From contig NZ_CP025123.1 of the NCBI RefSeq assembly GCF_002833405.1, positions 62,001-126,000 of the forward strand: DNA of 64,000 bases, in the 5' to 3' direction. This DNA comes from Planococcus sp. MB-3u-03 (lineage in GTDB: Bacteria; Bacillota; Bacilli; Bacillales_A; Planococcaceae). Under the pieces are notes generated by a model. It had not been told where the DNA came from, did not search any database, and was given only the letters and a program-made list of their open reading frames with translations. The translations under genes and the position numbers were made by a program. This document shows, one piece after another, positions 1 through 8,209 of this stretch. Numbering within the stretch: the stretch's first letter is position 1; each line of letters begins with the position of its first letter.

Positions 1-1
1 A

Positions 2-3000
2 GTTTATGCCTTAGACCCAAAAACAATGAAGAAAATAAATTGGTATCGTCCCGATGAGAGTGCAACTTCAACTGAATACACTCAAGTGGGTTCAGGAGAA
101 GAAGTGCTCACTTTGGTCGGGGCTGATAATCATCTGTTCGCGGGTACTGAAACTGCTTTAGAAGGATGGAAGGGCCGCCCTGACTATGTAATAGACGCGA
201 TTAGAGAAGTTGGTTACGGCGGAACATCATCTACCTTAAACAACAAACGATACAATTATTACAGTTCTAGTATTCCAGCAATTGATATCCGAGGTGACTT
301 TATGAATATTGGTTCTTTTGATTACTCCGTCTATACAGACTTTGGCGGACAAAACGATCAAAAGGCAGGTATTCAAATGAAAAACCTCGATACAGGCCAG
401 GATATATCCATTCCTTCTTCGCTGATTCGCACACCATTTTCTGTAGAAGACCACAAATATAGCACCGAACGAAAGAATGTTACAGAGTCTGAAAGACCTT
501 ATCTTTTCCAACTTCCTTCAACTGGAGTTGAAGGCCAGATGAATTTCCCTTTCACTCCGCAAGAGGAAGGGAAATATCAAGTTACATTCAGTGCTAACGT
601 TGATGGTCTGCAGACAGAGTTTCTTCACTCGAACAACACGATGTCTTCAGAATTTGATGTTGTTGATATGAGAGTTCCAAGTATGCAAGCTGACAAAACT
701 GAATACAAACCTGGTGAAACAATTACTTTCACAAACAGCAAATATCAAAAGGCATCCTATGAAAGTTATAGAGCAGAAATAATCGATTCGAGCGGAAATG
801 TGGTGTATGAAGCAACCGATGCAATGTTTGCACCGACATTAACCACGCAGCTTAGTAGCAGCGGAGATTATCGATACAGAATTAGTATCCTTAACCGATA
901 CGGAGATACTCTTTCAAGTTCTTACAAACCGTTATCGATTCTTAACTCGCCGCCAGCCGCTGAAATCACTTATGATCCTGCGACAATCTATAACGATACG
1001 ACAGTTGAGTTGTTTAGCAATGCGAGCGATTCAGATGGCGACGAATTGACTTATCAATGGTCATATCAGGAGCCGAGATCTAGAATTTGGGTTGATTTTT
1101 CGACAGAAGAAAATCCTGTGCGAGATTTCCCAATTAAAGGTTTGTGGCATCTTCGACTTATTGTTTCAGACCCTTATGCTTCGACAACAGTCACCAATGA
1201 ATTTTGGGTTGTAAACAGAGCTCCTGTACCGGACTTTGAGTGGAATCCATCCACTATCTTCAAGGGGACGACAGTTGCTTTCGAAAATAAATCGAGCGAT
1301 CTCGATAAAGATACACTTACTTATCAATGGGCTTATCAAGAGCCAGGAGCAACAACGTGGATAGACCTTTCAACAGCGGAAAATCCTTCTATGGCTTTAG
1401 ATAAAAAGGGCAGCTGGAATGTGAGGCTCACAGCAAGCGATGGAGAAGAATCTAAATCAGTGACTAAGGTTTTGTCAGTTGATAATCGACCGCCAGTCGC
1501 AAACTTTGATTGGAATCCATCGACTATCTATAATGACACTTCAGTAACGTTCACGGATGCTTCAAGTGATGTAGATGGAGATACATTAACGCATCAATGG
1601 GCTTATCAAGAACCAGGCACATCTGATTGGGTTGAGTTTTCTTCTGAGAAATCCCCATCACAAGTCTTTAATAAAAAAGGGGACTGGAACATTCGGTTAA
1701 CGGTATCTGACGGGGCGTTAGAACATTCAGTTACGAAATCGCTGACGGTTCAAAATAGACCGCCACTTGCGAGTTTCAATTGGAATCCAACGACAATCTT
1801 CAATAATACAAAAGTAGATTTTATCAACAACTCTTCGGATGTAGATGAAGACTCGCTTACTTATCAATGGGCTTACCAGGAACCTGAAAGCAGTTCATGG
1901 ATCGACTTCTCAACAGCTGAACAGCCTTCTAGAGTTTTCGATAAGAAGGGACGTTGGAATATTCGATTGACCGTTTCTGATGGATCTTCGACTCATTCTG
2001 AAACGAAAGCATTGGATGTTGAAAACCGTGGTCCAAAAGCAGATTTCAATTGGAACCCTTCCACCATTTACAATGATACGAGCGTAACTTTTGAAGATGC
2101 TTCCACAGATCCGGACAACGATGATCTCAGCTACTCATGGGCTTATCAAGAGCCTGGAACATCTACCTGGACAGACTTCTCACAAATCGAGAATCCGAAG
2201 CAACTTTTCAAAAAGAAAGGCGATTTGAACATCCGGCTTATCGTTTCTGATGGAGCGGGAACTGATTCCATTATTAAATCGCTGACGGTCCAAAATAGAC
2301 CGCCTGCAGCAGCCTTCTCTTGGAATCCAGAAACCATTCATATCGACACCTCTGTAACGTTTGAAAACACTTCGAATGATATTGATGGAGATGATCTAAC
2401 ATATGAGTGGGCTTATCAAGAACCTGGAACTACAACGTGGGTAGATTTCTCGAAAGAGATTGAGCCGGCACAAGTATTCGACAAAAAAGGACAGTGGAAG
2501 GTTCGGTTAACAGCAAATGACGGAGCGGCTTCTCATTCTACCGAAAAAGAAATCTCGGTAGGGAATAGACCACCCGTAACAGCTTTCACGTGGAATCCAA
2601 CCACTGTTTACACAAACACCGAAGTAACATTCGGCAACACTTCTTCCGATCCGGATGAAGATGAACTCACGTACCAATGGGCTTATCAAAAGCCTGGAAC
2701 AAATACATGGACCGACTTTTCCAAAGAGAAAACGCCGTCCCATGAATTTGATCAGATTGGAAAGTGGAATATTCGTCTCATTACTTCAGATGGAAGTGCC
2801 TCAACACCGTTGATCAAAGCTTTGACGGTTCTCAATACGCCGCCGGAGGTCACGTTAGCTTATGCGCCAGAAACGATTTATGAAGGCGATACGGTAACTC
2901 TTACAGCCAAGCCTACTGATTTGGATGGCGATGCTATGACAGTCGTTTTTGAAGAAAATAGAAACGGTGTTTGGCAAGAAATTCACAAAGTAGAGGATGT

Positions 3001-3523
3001 AGCTTCTGGTGATACGCTCAGACATGCTTTCGTAGCTGCTCCGCAGACGTATGATGTTCGTGTAAGAGCAATCGACAGCAACGATGGTGAAGGAACGGCC
3101 ACTGTTAACTTCGAAGCCAGCCCCCTAGAAATAGAAGGGTTCGTGAATCATACAGCAGAATGGCAAGCTATCCATGATGAGGCAGGGCATACGCCAGAGC
3201 AGTTTTATGCAGGAGAGCGTTTCTTAACGGAAGCGGTCGTAACGGACCATCCGATAGAAAAAGTAACGGTAAGCTTCGCTGGAGAACAAATTACCGGCAA
3301 TCTCTTGACGCTTTCTTCTCCAATGGAAGTACGGACACACCCTGTGTATGAAAAAGAAATATATGAGAAATTGACGGGGGATCCGGACGAACATTTGGCC
3401 CCTGGCATGGCATACTTTGTATTTGAAGCAGAATGGGAAAACGGAGTGGTTAAACAAACTAGGGTATCTATAAACATCGTGAGTGATGTATACGGAGCGT
3501 TTGACTTCTACCGATCGAATTAA
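2..3523 (+). CDS. PKD-repeat surface protein, 5' end outside window
   Basis: The frame is open from the first base, so the ATG at 26 is probably internal and the true start lies upstream. After about 300 N-terminal residues come tandem repeats, each opening with N-[RST]-x-P and containing WNP, YQWAYQEPG, KKG-W-N-[IV]-R-L and SDG, as in PKD/Ig-like extracellular domains. A distinct C-terminal part of about 110 residues follows with no sortase motif, membrane segment or SLH domain. PKD domains usually mediate adhesion or act as spacers in surface proteins, so an extracellular role is inferred. No catalytic domain is visible. A terminator follows directly, so this gene ends an operon. Confidence 0.75.
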   Translation, partial: VYALDPKTMKKINWYRPDESATSTEYTQVGSGEEVLTLVGADNHLFAGTETALEGWKGRPDYVIDAIREVGYGGTSSTLNNKRYNYYSSSIPAIDIRGDFMNIGSFDYSVYTDFGGQNDQKAGIQMKNLDTGQDISIPSSLIRTPFSVEDHKYSTERKNVTESERPYLFQLPSTGVEGQMNFPFTPQEEGKYQVTFSANVDGLQTEFLHSNNTMSSEFDVVDMRVPSMQADKTEYKPGETITFTNSKYQKASYESYRAEIIDSSGNVVYEATDAMFAPTLTTQLSSSGDYRYRISILNRYGDTLSSSYKPLSILNSPPAAEITYDPATIYNDTTVELFSNASDSDGDELTYQWSYQEPRSRIWVDFSTEENPVRDFPIKGLWHLRLIVSDPYASTTVTNEFWVVNRAPVPDFEWNPSTIFKGTTVAFENKSSDLDKDTLTYQWAYQEPGATTWIDLSTAENPSMALDKKGSWNVRLTASDGEESKSVTKVLSVDNRPPVANFDWNPSTIYNDTSVTFTDASSDVDGDTLTHQWAYQEPGTSDWVEFSSEKSPSQVFNKKGDWNIRLTVSDGALEHSVTKSLTVQNRPPLASFNWNPTTIFNNTKVDFINNSSDVDEDSLTYQWAYQEPESSSWIDFSTAEQPSRVFDKKGRWNIRLTVSDGSSTHSETKALDVENRGPKADFNWNPSTIYNDTSVTFEDASTDPDNDDLSYSWAYQEPGTSTWTDFSQIENPKQLFKKKGDLNIRLIVSDGAGTDSIIKSLTVQNRPPAAAFSWNPETIHIDTSVTFENTSNDIDGDDLTYEWAYQEPGTTTWVDFSKEIEPAQVFDKKGQWKVRLTANDGAASHSTEKEISVGNRPPVTAFTWNPTTVYTNTEVTFGNTSSDPDEDELTYQWAYQKPGTNTWTDFSKEKTPSHEFDQIGKWNIRLITSDGSASTPLIKALTVLNTPPEVTLAYAPETIYEGDTVTLTAKPTDLDGDAMTVVFEENRNGVWQEIHKVEDVASGDTLRHAFVAAPQTYDVRVRAIDSNDGEGTATVNFEASPLEIEGFVNHTAEWQAIHDEAGHTPEQFYAGERFLTEAVVTDHPIEKVTVSFAGEQITGNLLTLSSPMEVRTHPVYEKEIYEKLTGDPDEHLAPGMAYFVFEAEWENGVVKQTRVSINIVSDVYGAFDFYRSN
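944..3118 (+). repeat. Seven exact 270-bp PKD-type repeats plus one diverged repeat
   Basis: Repeat starts (the N of N-[RST]-x-P) fall at 944, 1214 and 1484 and then every 270 bp to 2834, exactly 90 codons with no length variation. The first and the last unit (2834 onward) are the most diverged. The exact spacing with sequence divergence suggests old duplications held to a structural length. Confidence 0.85.
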
Positions 3524-3524
3524 T

Positions 3525-3563
3525 AAAAGGCATTGCTAATAATTCATTAGCAATGCCTTTTTT
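3525..3563 (+). terminator. Intrinsic terminator of the PKD gene
   Basis: A perfect stem of about 15 bp (AAGGCATTGCTAAT against its complement) with a 5-nt loop is followed by a T-run, two bases after the stop codon. Confidence 0.9.
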
Positions 3564-3602
3564 CACTTTATTATCAGGTCATAGTGTGAGATGATGAAAC
3601 AA

Positions 3603-3641
3603 GGAATATATTCCCTGTATAGATAGAAAAAGTAAATCTAT
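3603..3641. promoter_or_regulatory. Palindrome and inverted repeat upstream of the next gene
   Basis: GGAATATATTCC at 3603-3614 is a perfect 12-bp palindrome. ATAGAT (3619-3624) and ATCTAT (3636-3641) form a second inverted repeat. They lie upstream of a TATAAT at 3673-3678. They may be operator sites, but no binding protein is evident. Confidence 0.3.
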
Positions 3642-3745
3642 AGGACTACTTATATTTCTTGATTTTATAGACTATAATAACTTATAAAACACCATCCGTC
3701 TTCTTGTTTCCCAAAATATTACATTGCTTGAAAGTAGGTTATCCT

Positions 3746-4063
3746 ATGCAGACATATCAAATAGAAAAATACTTTTACACGCGGACAAAGAATATTGTGC
3801 CGACTGACAGTGGTGGGAAAGAGCTTTTCTTATTTGCTAGTCTGGTTATTGAAAAGAATCAGCCAATTGGAGATTCACGCCGCCAAAACGTTAAAACGGT
3901 CGTTTCTAAACTCTACGAAAACCCCGTCGAAGCCAGCCCCTCAATCTACTTGGAATTACCCAACGATACGATTCTCAAAGAAGTCACGCATAAACGCTTT
4001 ACAATACTCGTAGATTTGGCCGAAACTGACGAGTATAGTTTTTTCCTGTTTCCTGAAAGCTAA
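3746..4063 (+). CDS. Small hypothetical protein (105 aa)
   Basis: I do not recognise this protein. The ATG at 3746 is preferred over an upstream TTG at 3704 because a weak GTAGG lies about 10 bases before it. It is soluble, without a signal peptide, and has several short beta-like segments. It stands alone between the PKD terminator and leader L1, with its own -10-like TATAAT at 3673-3678. Confidence 0.55.
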   Translation: MQTYQIEKYFYTRTKNIVPTDSGGKELFLFASLVIEKNQPIGDSRRQNVKTVVSKLYENPVEASPSIYLELPNDTILKEVTHKRFTILVDLAETDEYSFFLFPES

Positions 4064-4136
4064 AGAAGGAAACGAACGTTATTGCAGAACATCTCCAATA
4101 TTGATAGAATTTGGTTATACCTATTTTTGATTCTAT

Positions 4137-4142
4137 TATAAT
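4137..4142 (+). promoter_or_regulatory. Putative promoter -10 for leader L1
   Basis: TATAAT lies immediately before the leader hairpins. The best -35 candidate, TTGGTT at 4111-4116, is spaced a poor 20 bases away, so only the -10 is called. Confidence 0.5.
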
Positions 4143-4234
4143 GTCGAGCGCCACCGCTCCGACGGAGATGAACTAACAAGCCTTTGGGCTGATTTGAACC
4201 ATAGCATTTTTGCTGTGCGACCAATCAACCCAAA
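4143..4234 (+). ncRNA. Structured leader RNA L1 with intrinsic terminator
   Basis: The 5' hairpin pairs GTC-GAGCG (4143-4150) with CGCTC-GAC (4155-4163), with one bulged C at 4160. A linker leads to a long interrupted hairpin: outer stem GCCTTTGGG (4180-4188) with CCCAAAGGC (4219-4227), then TGATT with AATCA, then CATAGC with GCTGTG. Seven T's follow. It matches leaders at 5353, 10856 and 17401 in sequence and structure, and its outer stem differs from theirs by compensating changes. It sits between the promoter and the first start codon, so it is likely an attenuator or antitermination site. Confidence 0.75.
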
Positions 4235-4289
4235 GGCTTTTTTTCGTTCAAAAATAGCGTAAAAAAAGCTTTAGGAAAGGGTGTAGAAT

Positions 4290-4379
4290 ATGAGTGCCAA
4301 TTTGATTTCGGTACCAACTTACGTTTGTAGAGTAAAAGAGGCTGTTTTGTTTAAGGGGAGGTATTCTGATGCGATTTAA
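4290..4379 (+). CDS. 29-aa leader-type ORF overlapping the next gene
   Basis: This short ORF starts at the ATG that follows the conserved AGGAAAGGGTGTA ribosome site also found after leaders L2 and L5. It ends at 4379, 11 bases inside the next gene, whose own ribosome site (AAGGGGAGG) lies within it. That arrangement suggests translational coupling or a regulatory peptide. The 29-residue product has one Cys and no recognisable motif. Confidence 0.5.
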   Translation: MSANLISVPTYVCRVKEAVLFKGRYSDAI

Positions 4380-4905
4380 AGTAACTTGTTTCTTTAATGA
4401 AGCCACAGAACGACTATTTCAGATTTTAGAGAAAAAGCACTTTATGAGAACGCGCAGCAATACTCTTACATGGAGTCACAAGAAAAACTCTTTAGAAATT
4501 GTGCCCTTTTCAAGTCCAGGAAGAGAAACCAACGGCTATCGTTTTTATTATGAAGGATGCAGCGAAGTTTTCGAATTTGTTTTTAATAACCTCGCTGGAA
4601 AACTTGATCCCATGATCACCGGAGTTGAATGTACTATCTCTTCCAGTCTGAAACAGCAACAATTAATTCAGTTGGCCAAAGAGACACGCTACAGAGATTG
4701 TAGTATGCCCGGTCTTTACGAAATGGAAGGCGTGGGCATTGTCCTGTTAAAAAACGGAGAAGTAAATTTCCAAATGAGAAATCGTCGATTTACAATCGGC
4801 TCGCTACACGATTCGATTACCAAAATCAATCGAATTGCAGACCCATTGCTCGCCTTGTTGCCGGCAGCAGAGAAGAGAAACCGTAAAGAGAGAGCATTGG
4901 CTTAA
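4369..4905 (+). CDS. Hypothetical protein (178 aa) behind leader L1
   Basis: I recognise no family. The ATG at 4369 has a strong AAGGGGAGG 8 bases upstream. The protein is soluble and mixed alpha/beta, with a very basic C-terminus (KRNRKERALA). It is first in a short operon with the 83-aa gene at 4942, under control of leader L1. Confidence 0.75.
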   Translation: MRFKVTCFFNEATERLFQILEKKHFMRTRSNTLTWSHKKNSLEIVPFSSPGRETNGYRFYYEGCSEVFEFVFNNLAGKLDPMITGVECTISSSLKQQQLIQLAKETRYRDCSMPGLYEMEGVGIVLLKNGEVNFQMRNRRFTIGSLHDSITKINRIADPLLALLPAAEKRNRKERALA

Positions 4906-4941
4906 TTGCTTATCTATGAATAGATAAAGGGAGGAATTTTA

Positions 4942-5193
4942 GTGGGAAAATCAGTGAATATACAATTGAGCAAGTTCGAGACGCTTCAACTCTTTAATGA
5001 CGGAGAACGAATCCATGTGATTCGTATAAACGAAAGCGGGGAATCAGCTTGCGGTAATTTATCTCAAGAGCAGATTAATGGTCTGATAGAGCTTCTGCAG
5101 CACTGTAATCACGAGAAGAAAGAGTATATGAATACACTTTGGGATAATGAAGAAATTGCAACATGTGAAGATTGTGGAGAGGAAGTAACTTGA
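4942..5193 (+). CDS. Small acidic protein with C-terminal Cys pair (83 aa)
   Basis: It starts at GTG 4942, preceded by AAGGGAGGAA. The product is acidic and ends in CEDCGEE, a CxxC that could be half of a zinc knuckle, with HCNH earlier (around residues 54-57) as possible further ligands. It lies 36 bases after the 178-aa gene and is closed by a terminator. Function unknown. Confidence 0.65.
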   Translation: MGKSVNIQLSKFETLQLFNDGERIHVIRINESGESACGNLSQEQINGLIELLQHCNHEKKEYMNTLWDNEEIATCEDCGEEVT

Positions 5194-5210
5194 CTAGAAG
5201 TGGTAATAAT

Positions 5211-5247
5211 AGAGTATCGACCAAAAGTCGATGCTCTTTTATTTTTG
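5211..5247 (+). terminator. Intrinsic terminator
   Basis: The stem GAGTATCGAC with GTCGATGCTC (one G-U pair) and a CAAAA-type loop is followed by a T-rich run. Confidence 0.85.
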
Positions 5248-5293
5248 AGTACAATAAGGAGATAGAAATCTCTTGAATTTTCTTCAAATTGTT

Positions 5294-5322
5294 TTGATTC
5301 TTAACAATAGGTAGGCTATAAT
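5294..5322 (+). promoter_or_regulatory. Sigma-A-type promoter of leader L2
   Basis: TTGATT (5294-5299) and TATAAT (5317-5322) are separated by 17 bases. Transcription would begin about 24 bases before the first leader hairpin. Confidence 0.8.
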
Positions 5323-5352
5323 TTAACTATACTTATTTTTCTTTTTAATTTT

Positions 5353-5457
5353 GTCGAACGTTACACGTTCTGACGGTGATGACTCTAACAAGCCTCTGGG
5401 CTGATTTTGACACATAGCTTTTTGCTATGATGACTAATCATTCCAGGGGCTTTTTTG
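5353..5457 (+). ncRNA. Structured leader RNA L2 with intrinsic terminator
   Basis: GTC-GAACG (5353-5360) pairs with CGTTC-GAC (5366-5374), with a bulged T at 5371. After the linker GGTGATGAC comes the interrupted hairpin: GCCTCTGG with CCAGGGGC (ending 5450), inner CATAGC with GCTATG, conserved CTGATT and TGACTAATCA in the internal loop, and a T6 run. It belongs to the same family as L1, L3 and L5. The downstream gene starts 55 bases after the T-run. Confidence 0.8.
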
Positions 5458-5511
5458 CGTTTTCTTTTAAAAGAAAAATAAGTGAAAAACCATTAGGAAA
5501 GGGTGTATTTT

Positions 5512-5910
5512 ATGAACAACATTCAAAAAAGGGTGAAGCCGAATCCATTTACACTTGTCCAAAATTCGGTCGATTCCAAAGAGAAAAAAGGAGCATTTTC
5601 TTCATCAAAACTGAAAGATTGTAGCTTGCGGACTTTTCGAATGGAAATCAATACTTCTGACGGAAAAATCCGCCATTACGGACTTCGTTGTGACAATCAA
5701 GAGGATGCTCGTGAACAAGCAATTCAGATGGTAAATGATATGGCTTTCTCTTATGGAGATAATCGTATTATGTGGCGCTTAGCTGGAGATCGACACTGGA
5801 GCTTTCAGGGAGCGGTACACAAGAAAAAGAGCTTGCTTCAAAAAATCATGGAATATTTCTTTGTTCTTGATGATGAAGAGGAAGAAGCTCAATTTAACCA
5901 CGGAAAGTAA
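5512..5910 (+). CDS. Hypothetical protein (132 aa) behind leader L2
   Basis: It starts at ATG 5512 after the conserved TTAGGAAAGGGTGTA ribosome site; a GTG at 5503 lies inside that site and is unlikely. Its middle part (about residues 40-100) is a compact beta-alpha-beta segment rich in W, H and R, and it ends in an acidic DDEEEEA tract. Function unknown. It is directly upstream of SSB and probably co-transcribed with it. Confidence 0.7.
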   Translation: MNNIQKRVKPNPFTLVQNSVDSKEKKGAFSSSKLKDCSLRTFRMEINTSDGKIRHYGLRCDNQEDAREQAIQMVNDMAFSYGDNRIMWRLAGDRHWSFQGAVHKKKSLLQKIMEYFFVLDDEEEEAQFNHGK

Positions 5911-5971
5911 ATTTATTTAAAAGTGCATAAGTCCACATCTACGGAGTGGCTCACTGAGAGGGGAACATACC

Positions 5972-6442
5972 ATGATAAATCGCGTAGTTTTAGTAGGAAG
6001 ACTTACAAAAGATCCGGATCTTCGCTATACACCATCAGGCGTAGCCGTTGCACGTTTCACTTTGGCAGTCAATCGCAATTTCACAAAATCTGCTGGAGAT
6101 AAAGAAGCAGATTTTATTAATGTGACCGTTTGGCGCAAACAAGCTGAGAATGCTGCAAACTTTCTTAAAAAAGGTCACCTTGCAGGTGTTGAAGGAAGAA
6201 TTCAAACCGGCAGTTATGAAGGACAAGATGGGAAGCGAGTCTTCACTACAGAAGTTGTCGCGGACAGCGTTCAATTCCTGGAACCTCGCGGTAAATCGAG
6301 TCAGAGAGAATCGAATACAAATGGTGGGCAGTCAAATCAATCAAATCGTTCGCAAGAGCATTCCTATAGTGGAGCTAACAATGGTTCCTATAGCAATGGC
6401 AGCGGAAAATTTGAAGTCTCAGACGACGATCTGCCGTTTTGA
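5972..6442 (+). CDS. ssb: Single-stranded DNA-binding protein
   Basis: This 156-aa protein has a clear N-terminal OB fold beginning [19 protein letters not shown], with [10 protein letters not shown], then a Gln/Ser/Asn/Gly-rich linker and the acidic C-terminal tip DDDLPF that recruits repair and replication partners. The length is normal for the bacterial family. GAGAGGGG precedes the ATG. SSB coats ssDNA during replication or conjugative transfer, and plasmid copies commonly support replicon maintenance. Confidence 0.95.
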   Translation: MINRVVLVGRLTKDPDLRYTPSGVAVARFTLAVNRNFTKSAGDKEADFINVTVWRKQAENAANFLKKGHLAGVEGRIQTGSYEGQDGKRVFTTEVVADSVQFLEPRGKSSQRESNTNGGQSNQSNRSQEHSYSGANNGSYSNGSGKFEVSDDDLPF

Positions 6443-6461
6443 GATTCTGACAACCATAAGA

Positions 6462-6506
6462 GTAAAAGGAGCAACTGCAGAAATGCGGTTTCTCCTTTTT
6501 TTATTT
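6462..6506 (+). terminator. Terminator between ssb and the DUF3846-like genes
   Basis: AAAAGGAG pairs with CTCCTTTT around an inner AACTGC/GCGGTT stem, followed by a T-run. It is another interrupted terminator hairpin just upstream of a gene start, so it could also act as an attenuator. Confidence 0.7.
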
Positions 6507-6548
6507 TCAAAAATCACCGTTCCAATAGGAACGAAGGGAGCTATTAAC

Positions 6549-7337
6549 ATGACAACTTTTTTAATGAGAAAAGAAATGGAACTAGGATGGACAGAAGTGG
6601 AGATTAAAAACGAAAAAGAATTGACGCGAGTGGTAGGAGAACGCCTGCAAGAGTATGAACTCCCAATGGGTCTTCAATTGATCTATTCTGAACAAGCCCA
6701 ATTTGATGGAACTCCCGAGACATTTAGTGCAGCCATTGTCGAAGATGATGGAGATTCACAACCATTTTTCAAAACTGTTCTTTTGGCAGCTGTCGGCAAA
6801 AATAAGAGCTTAAAGCCTTTGAGTGCTGAACAAGTGAAGTGGCTTAATAGCCATTCTGAACTTGTGCAAACGCCGGCCGGCCAATTGGTTATGAAGATCA
6901 ATCCGTTTTTGGTGGAAGAAATTGCACCTGTAAAAACAGAAGCTCAGTTTCTTGCTAGACAACCACAAGATCCAGGATTCGAGTTGGTGTCGTTGCCTTC
7001 ACTCAAAGAAAAGCAGATTTATGTAGATGGGAATATAGAGTACATCGAATTGCCGAATGGCATTGATTTGGGTGTAAACGACGAGTTTCTGTTTATCTCT
7101 TCACCTGATACGTTGAATCTTTGTTTGATACAAAAGAGTGGAAGAACACAAAAGATATTCGGATCCGTTTATTTCGCAGCAACGAATGAGAAAGGCGAAA
7201 CGACTTCCTTATCCGCTGAAAAAATGAAATGGATTCAAGACAGAACGGAACTAGTAGTCAGCGGCGAAGGTAAACTCTTTATGGTTTTTGACCCTTATGA
7301 AATTGTGATTAAGCCAGAAAAGGGGGCCTTCGAATGA
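6549..7337 (+). CDS. Two-domain DUF3846-like protein (262 aa)
   Basis: The start is ATG 6549 with GAAGGGAG upstream; the frame stays open back through ssb, but that extension is a shadow. Two copies of one domain (about residues 1-115 and 150-255) each run 'VGG/DG-x-E-x-I/L-P-x-G-I-D/Q' through a hydrophobic core to 'V-x-x-A-A...LS-A-E-x-[VM]-K-W-[LI]'. The pattern resembles DUF3846, a family of unknown function found on phages and plasmids. The next gene starts with a 4-base overlap. Confidence 0.7.
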   Translation: MTTFLMRKEMELGWTEVEIKNEKELTRVVGERLQEYELPMGLQLIYSEQAQFDGTPETFSAAIVEDDGDSQPFFKTVLLAAVGKNKSLKPLSAEQVKWLNSHSELVQTPAGQLVMKINPFLVEEIAPVKTEAQFLARQPQDPGFELVSLPSLKEKQIYVDGNIEYIELPNGIDLGVNDEFLFISSPDTLNLCLIQKSGRTQKIFGSVYFAATNEKGETTSLSAEKMKWIQDRTELVVSGEGKLFMVFDPYEIVIKPEKGAFE

Positions 7338-7735
7338 GCTATCTACAAGGGTTTCTAACCATCCGACCAGGAGCGATGACATTCAATGACTGGCCACTTC
7401 CGACTCTTGAAAGACGAGAGTTTTTTGTGGATGGCCATTTGGAGCGATTGGAGTTGGCCGAGGGTATCGATATCTGGATTAACGAAAAACAGTATGAAAA
7501 AGCCAGCGTGGACAATCTTAGCCTGGTTATTCAAAACGGAGAGAAAAAGCGTCTGATTTTTGGTAATGCGTTTTTTGCAACGACCGACAAACTTGGGAAT
7601 TGTATCAGCATGAGCAATGAACAAGTGGATTGGTTACGTGCGCATTTACTGACCAGCGTAAAAAATGAAGCGGAATTCTACAAGATTATAGACGTGAATG
7701 CCGCTCCAAGATCAAATGTGGGGGTGAGGTCATGA
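7334..7735 (+). CDS. Single-domain DUF3846-like protein (133 aa)
   Basis: It overlaps the previous gene by ATGA and the next by the same arrangement, so the three are translationally coupled. The core (FFVDGHLERLELAEGID ... FGNAFFATTD ... MSNEQVDWLRAH) repeats the pattern of the neighbouring domains. The N-terminus carries a short Trp/Pro-containing extension. Function unknown. Confidence 0.7.
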   Translation: MSYLQGFLTIRPGAMTFNDWPLPTLERREFFVDGHLERLELAEGIDIWINEKQYEKASVDNLSLVIQNGEKKRLIFGNAFFATTDKLGNCISMSNEQVDWLRAHLLTSVKNEAEFYKIIDVNAAPRSNVGVRS

Positions 7736-8154
7736 GTCGCTTTCTTGCTAAAGTAACTAACGACAATCAGTGGACTGAAGTTACCCTGCAAAACGAGCAT
7801 GAGATGAACGTCTTTGTCGGCGGTCGAGCAGATGTCATTCCGTTGTCGATGGGAATCGATTTGCACTTGAATGATGGTTTGATCACTGAACTGGAGAATC
7901 TTCCACTCAACTTGTTTTTGAGCTTTGACGATGATGTACATCCTGTTTATGGGAATGTGTTTGTTGCGGGCCGAGATGAATGTGGAGATCCGATTCCTCT
8001 AACCCGAGAGCAGAAAAAACATTTGGATGCTACTTTTCATGTCATGACGATGCCGAGTGGGTTAAAAATCATGCACCTACATCCTGGAGGATTTCATTGC
8101 AAAATGATTGAACCGCTCCGGATACTTGGCGAAGCTTTGGGAGAATCTATATAA
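7732..8154 (+). CDS. Single-domain DUF3846-like protein (140 aa)
   Basis: It is the fourth copy of the domain: VFVGGRADVIPLSMGID, then YGNVFVAGRDE and PLTREQKKHLDA. Its first lines (WTEVTLQNEHEM) match the first domain of the 262-aa protein (WTEVEIKNEKEL), which points to a local duplication. Function unknown. Confidence 0.7.
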   Translation: MSRFLAKVTNDNQWTEVTLQNEHEMNVFVGGRADVIPLSMGIDLHLNDGLITELENLPLNLFLSFDDDVHPVYGNVFVAGRDECGDPIPLTREQKKHLDATFHVMTMPSGLKIMHLHPGGFHCKMIEPLRILGEALGESI

Positions 8155-8209
8155 AAAATAAATGAGCTTCACATGGCTACCGAGCGCTAATGTGAACAAG
8201 AGAGGACTA

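Noticed and set aside
944-3118. Regular 270-bp repeats as a CRISPR-like or satellite array
   Set aside because: The repeats are coding, much too long for CRISPR and keep one reading frame with protein-level conservation.
3205-3477. Antisense ORFs opposite the PKD gene
   Set aside because: They are shadows of the strongly coding + strand, without ribosome sites or motifs.
6150-6548. N-terminal extension of the two-domain DUF3846-like protein back into ssb
   Set aside because: It overlaps the clear SSB frame, and the ATG at 6549 has its own ribosome site after a terminator.
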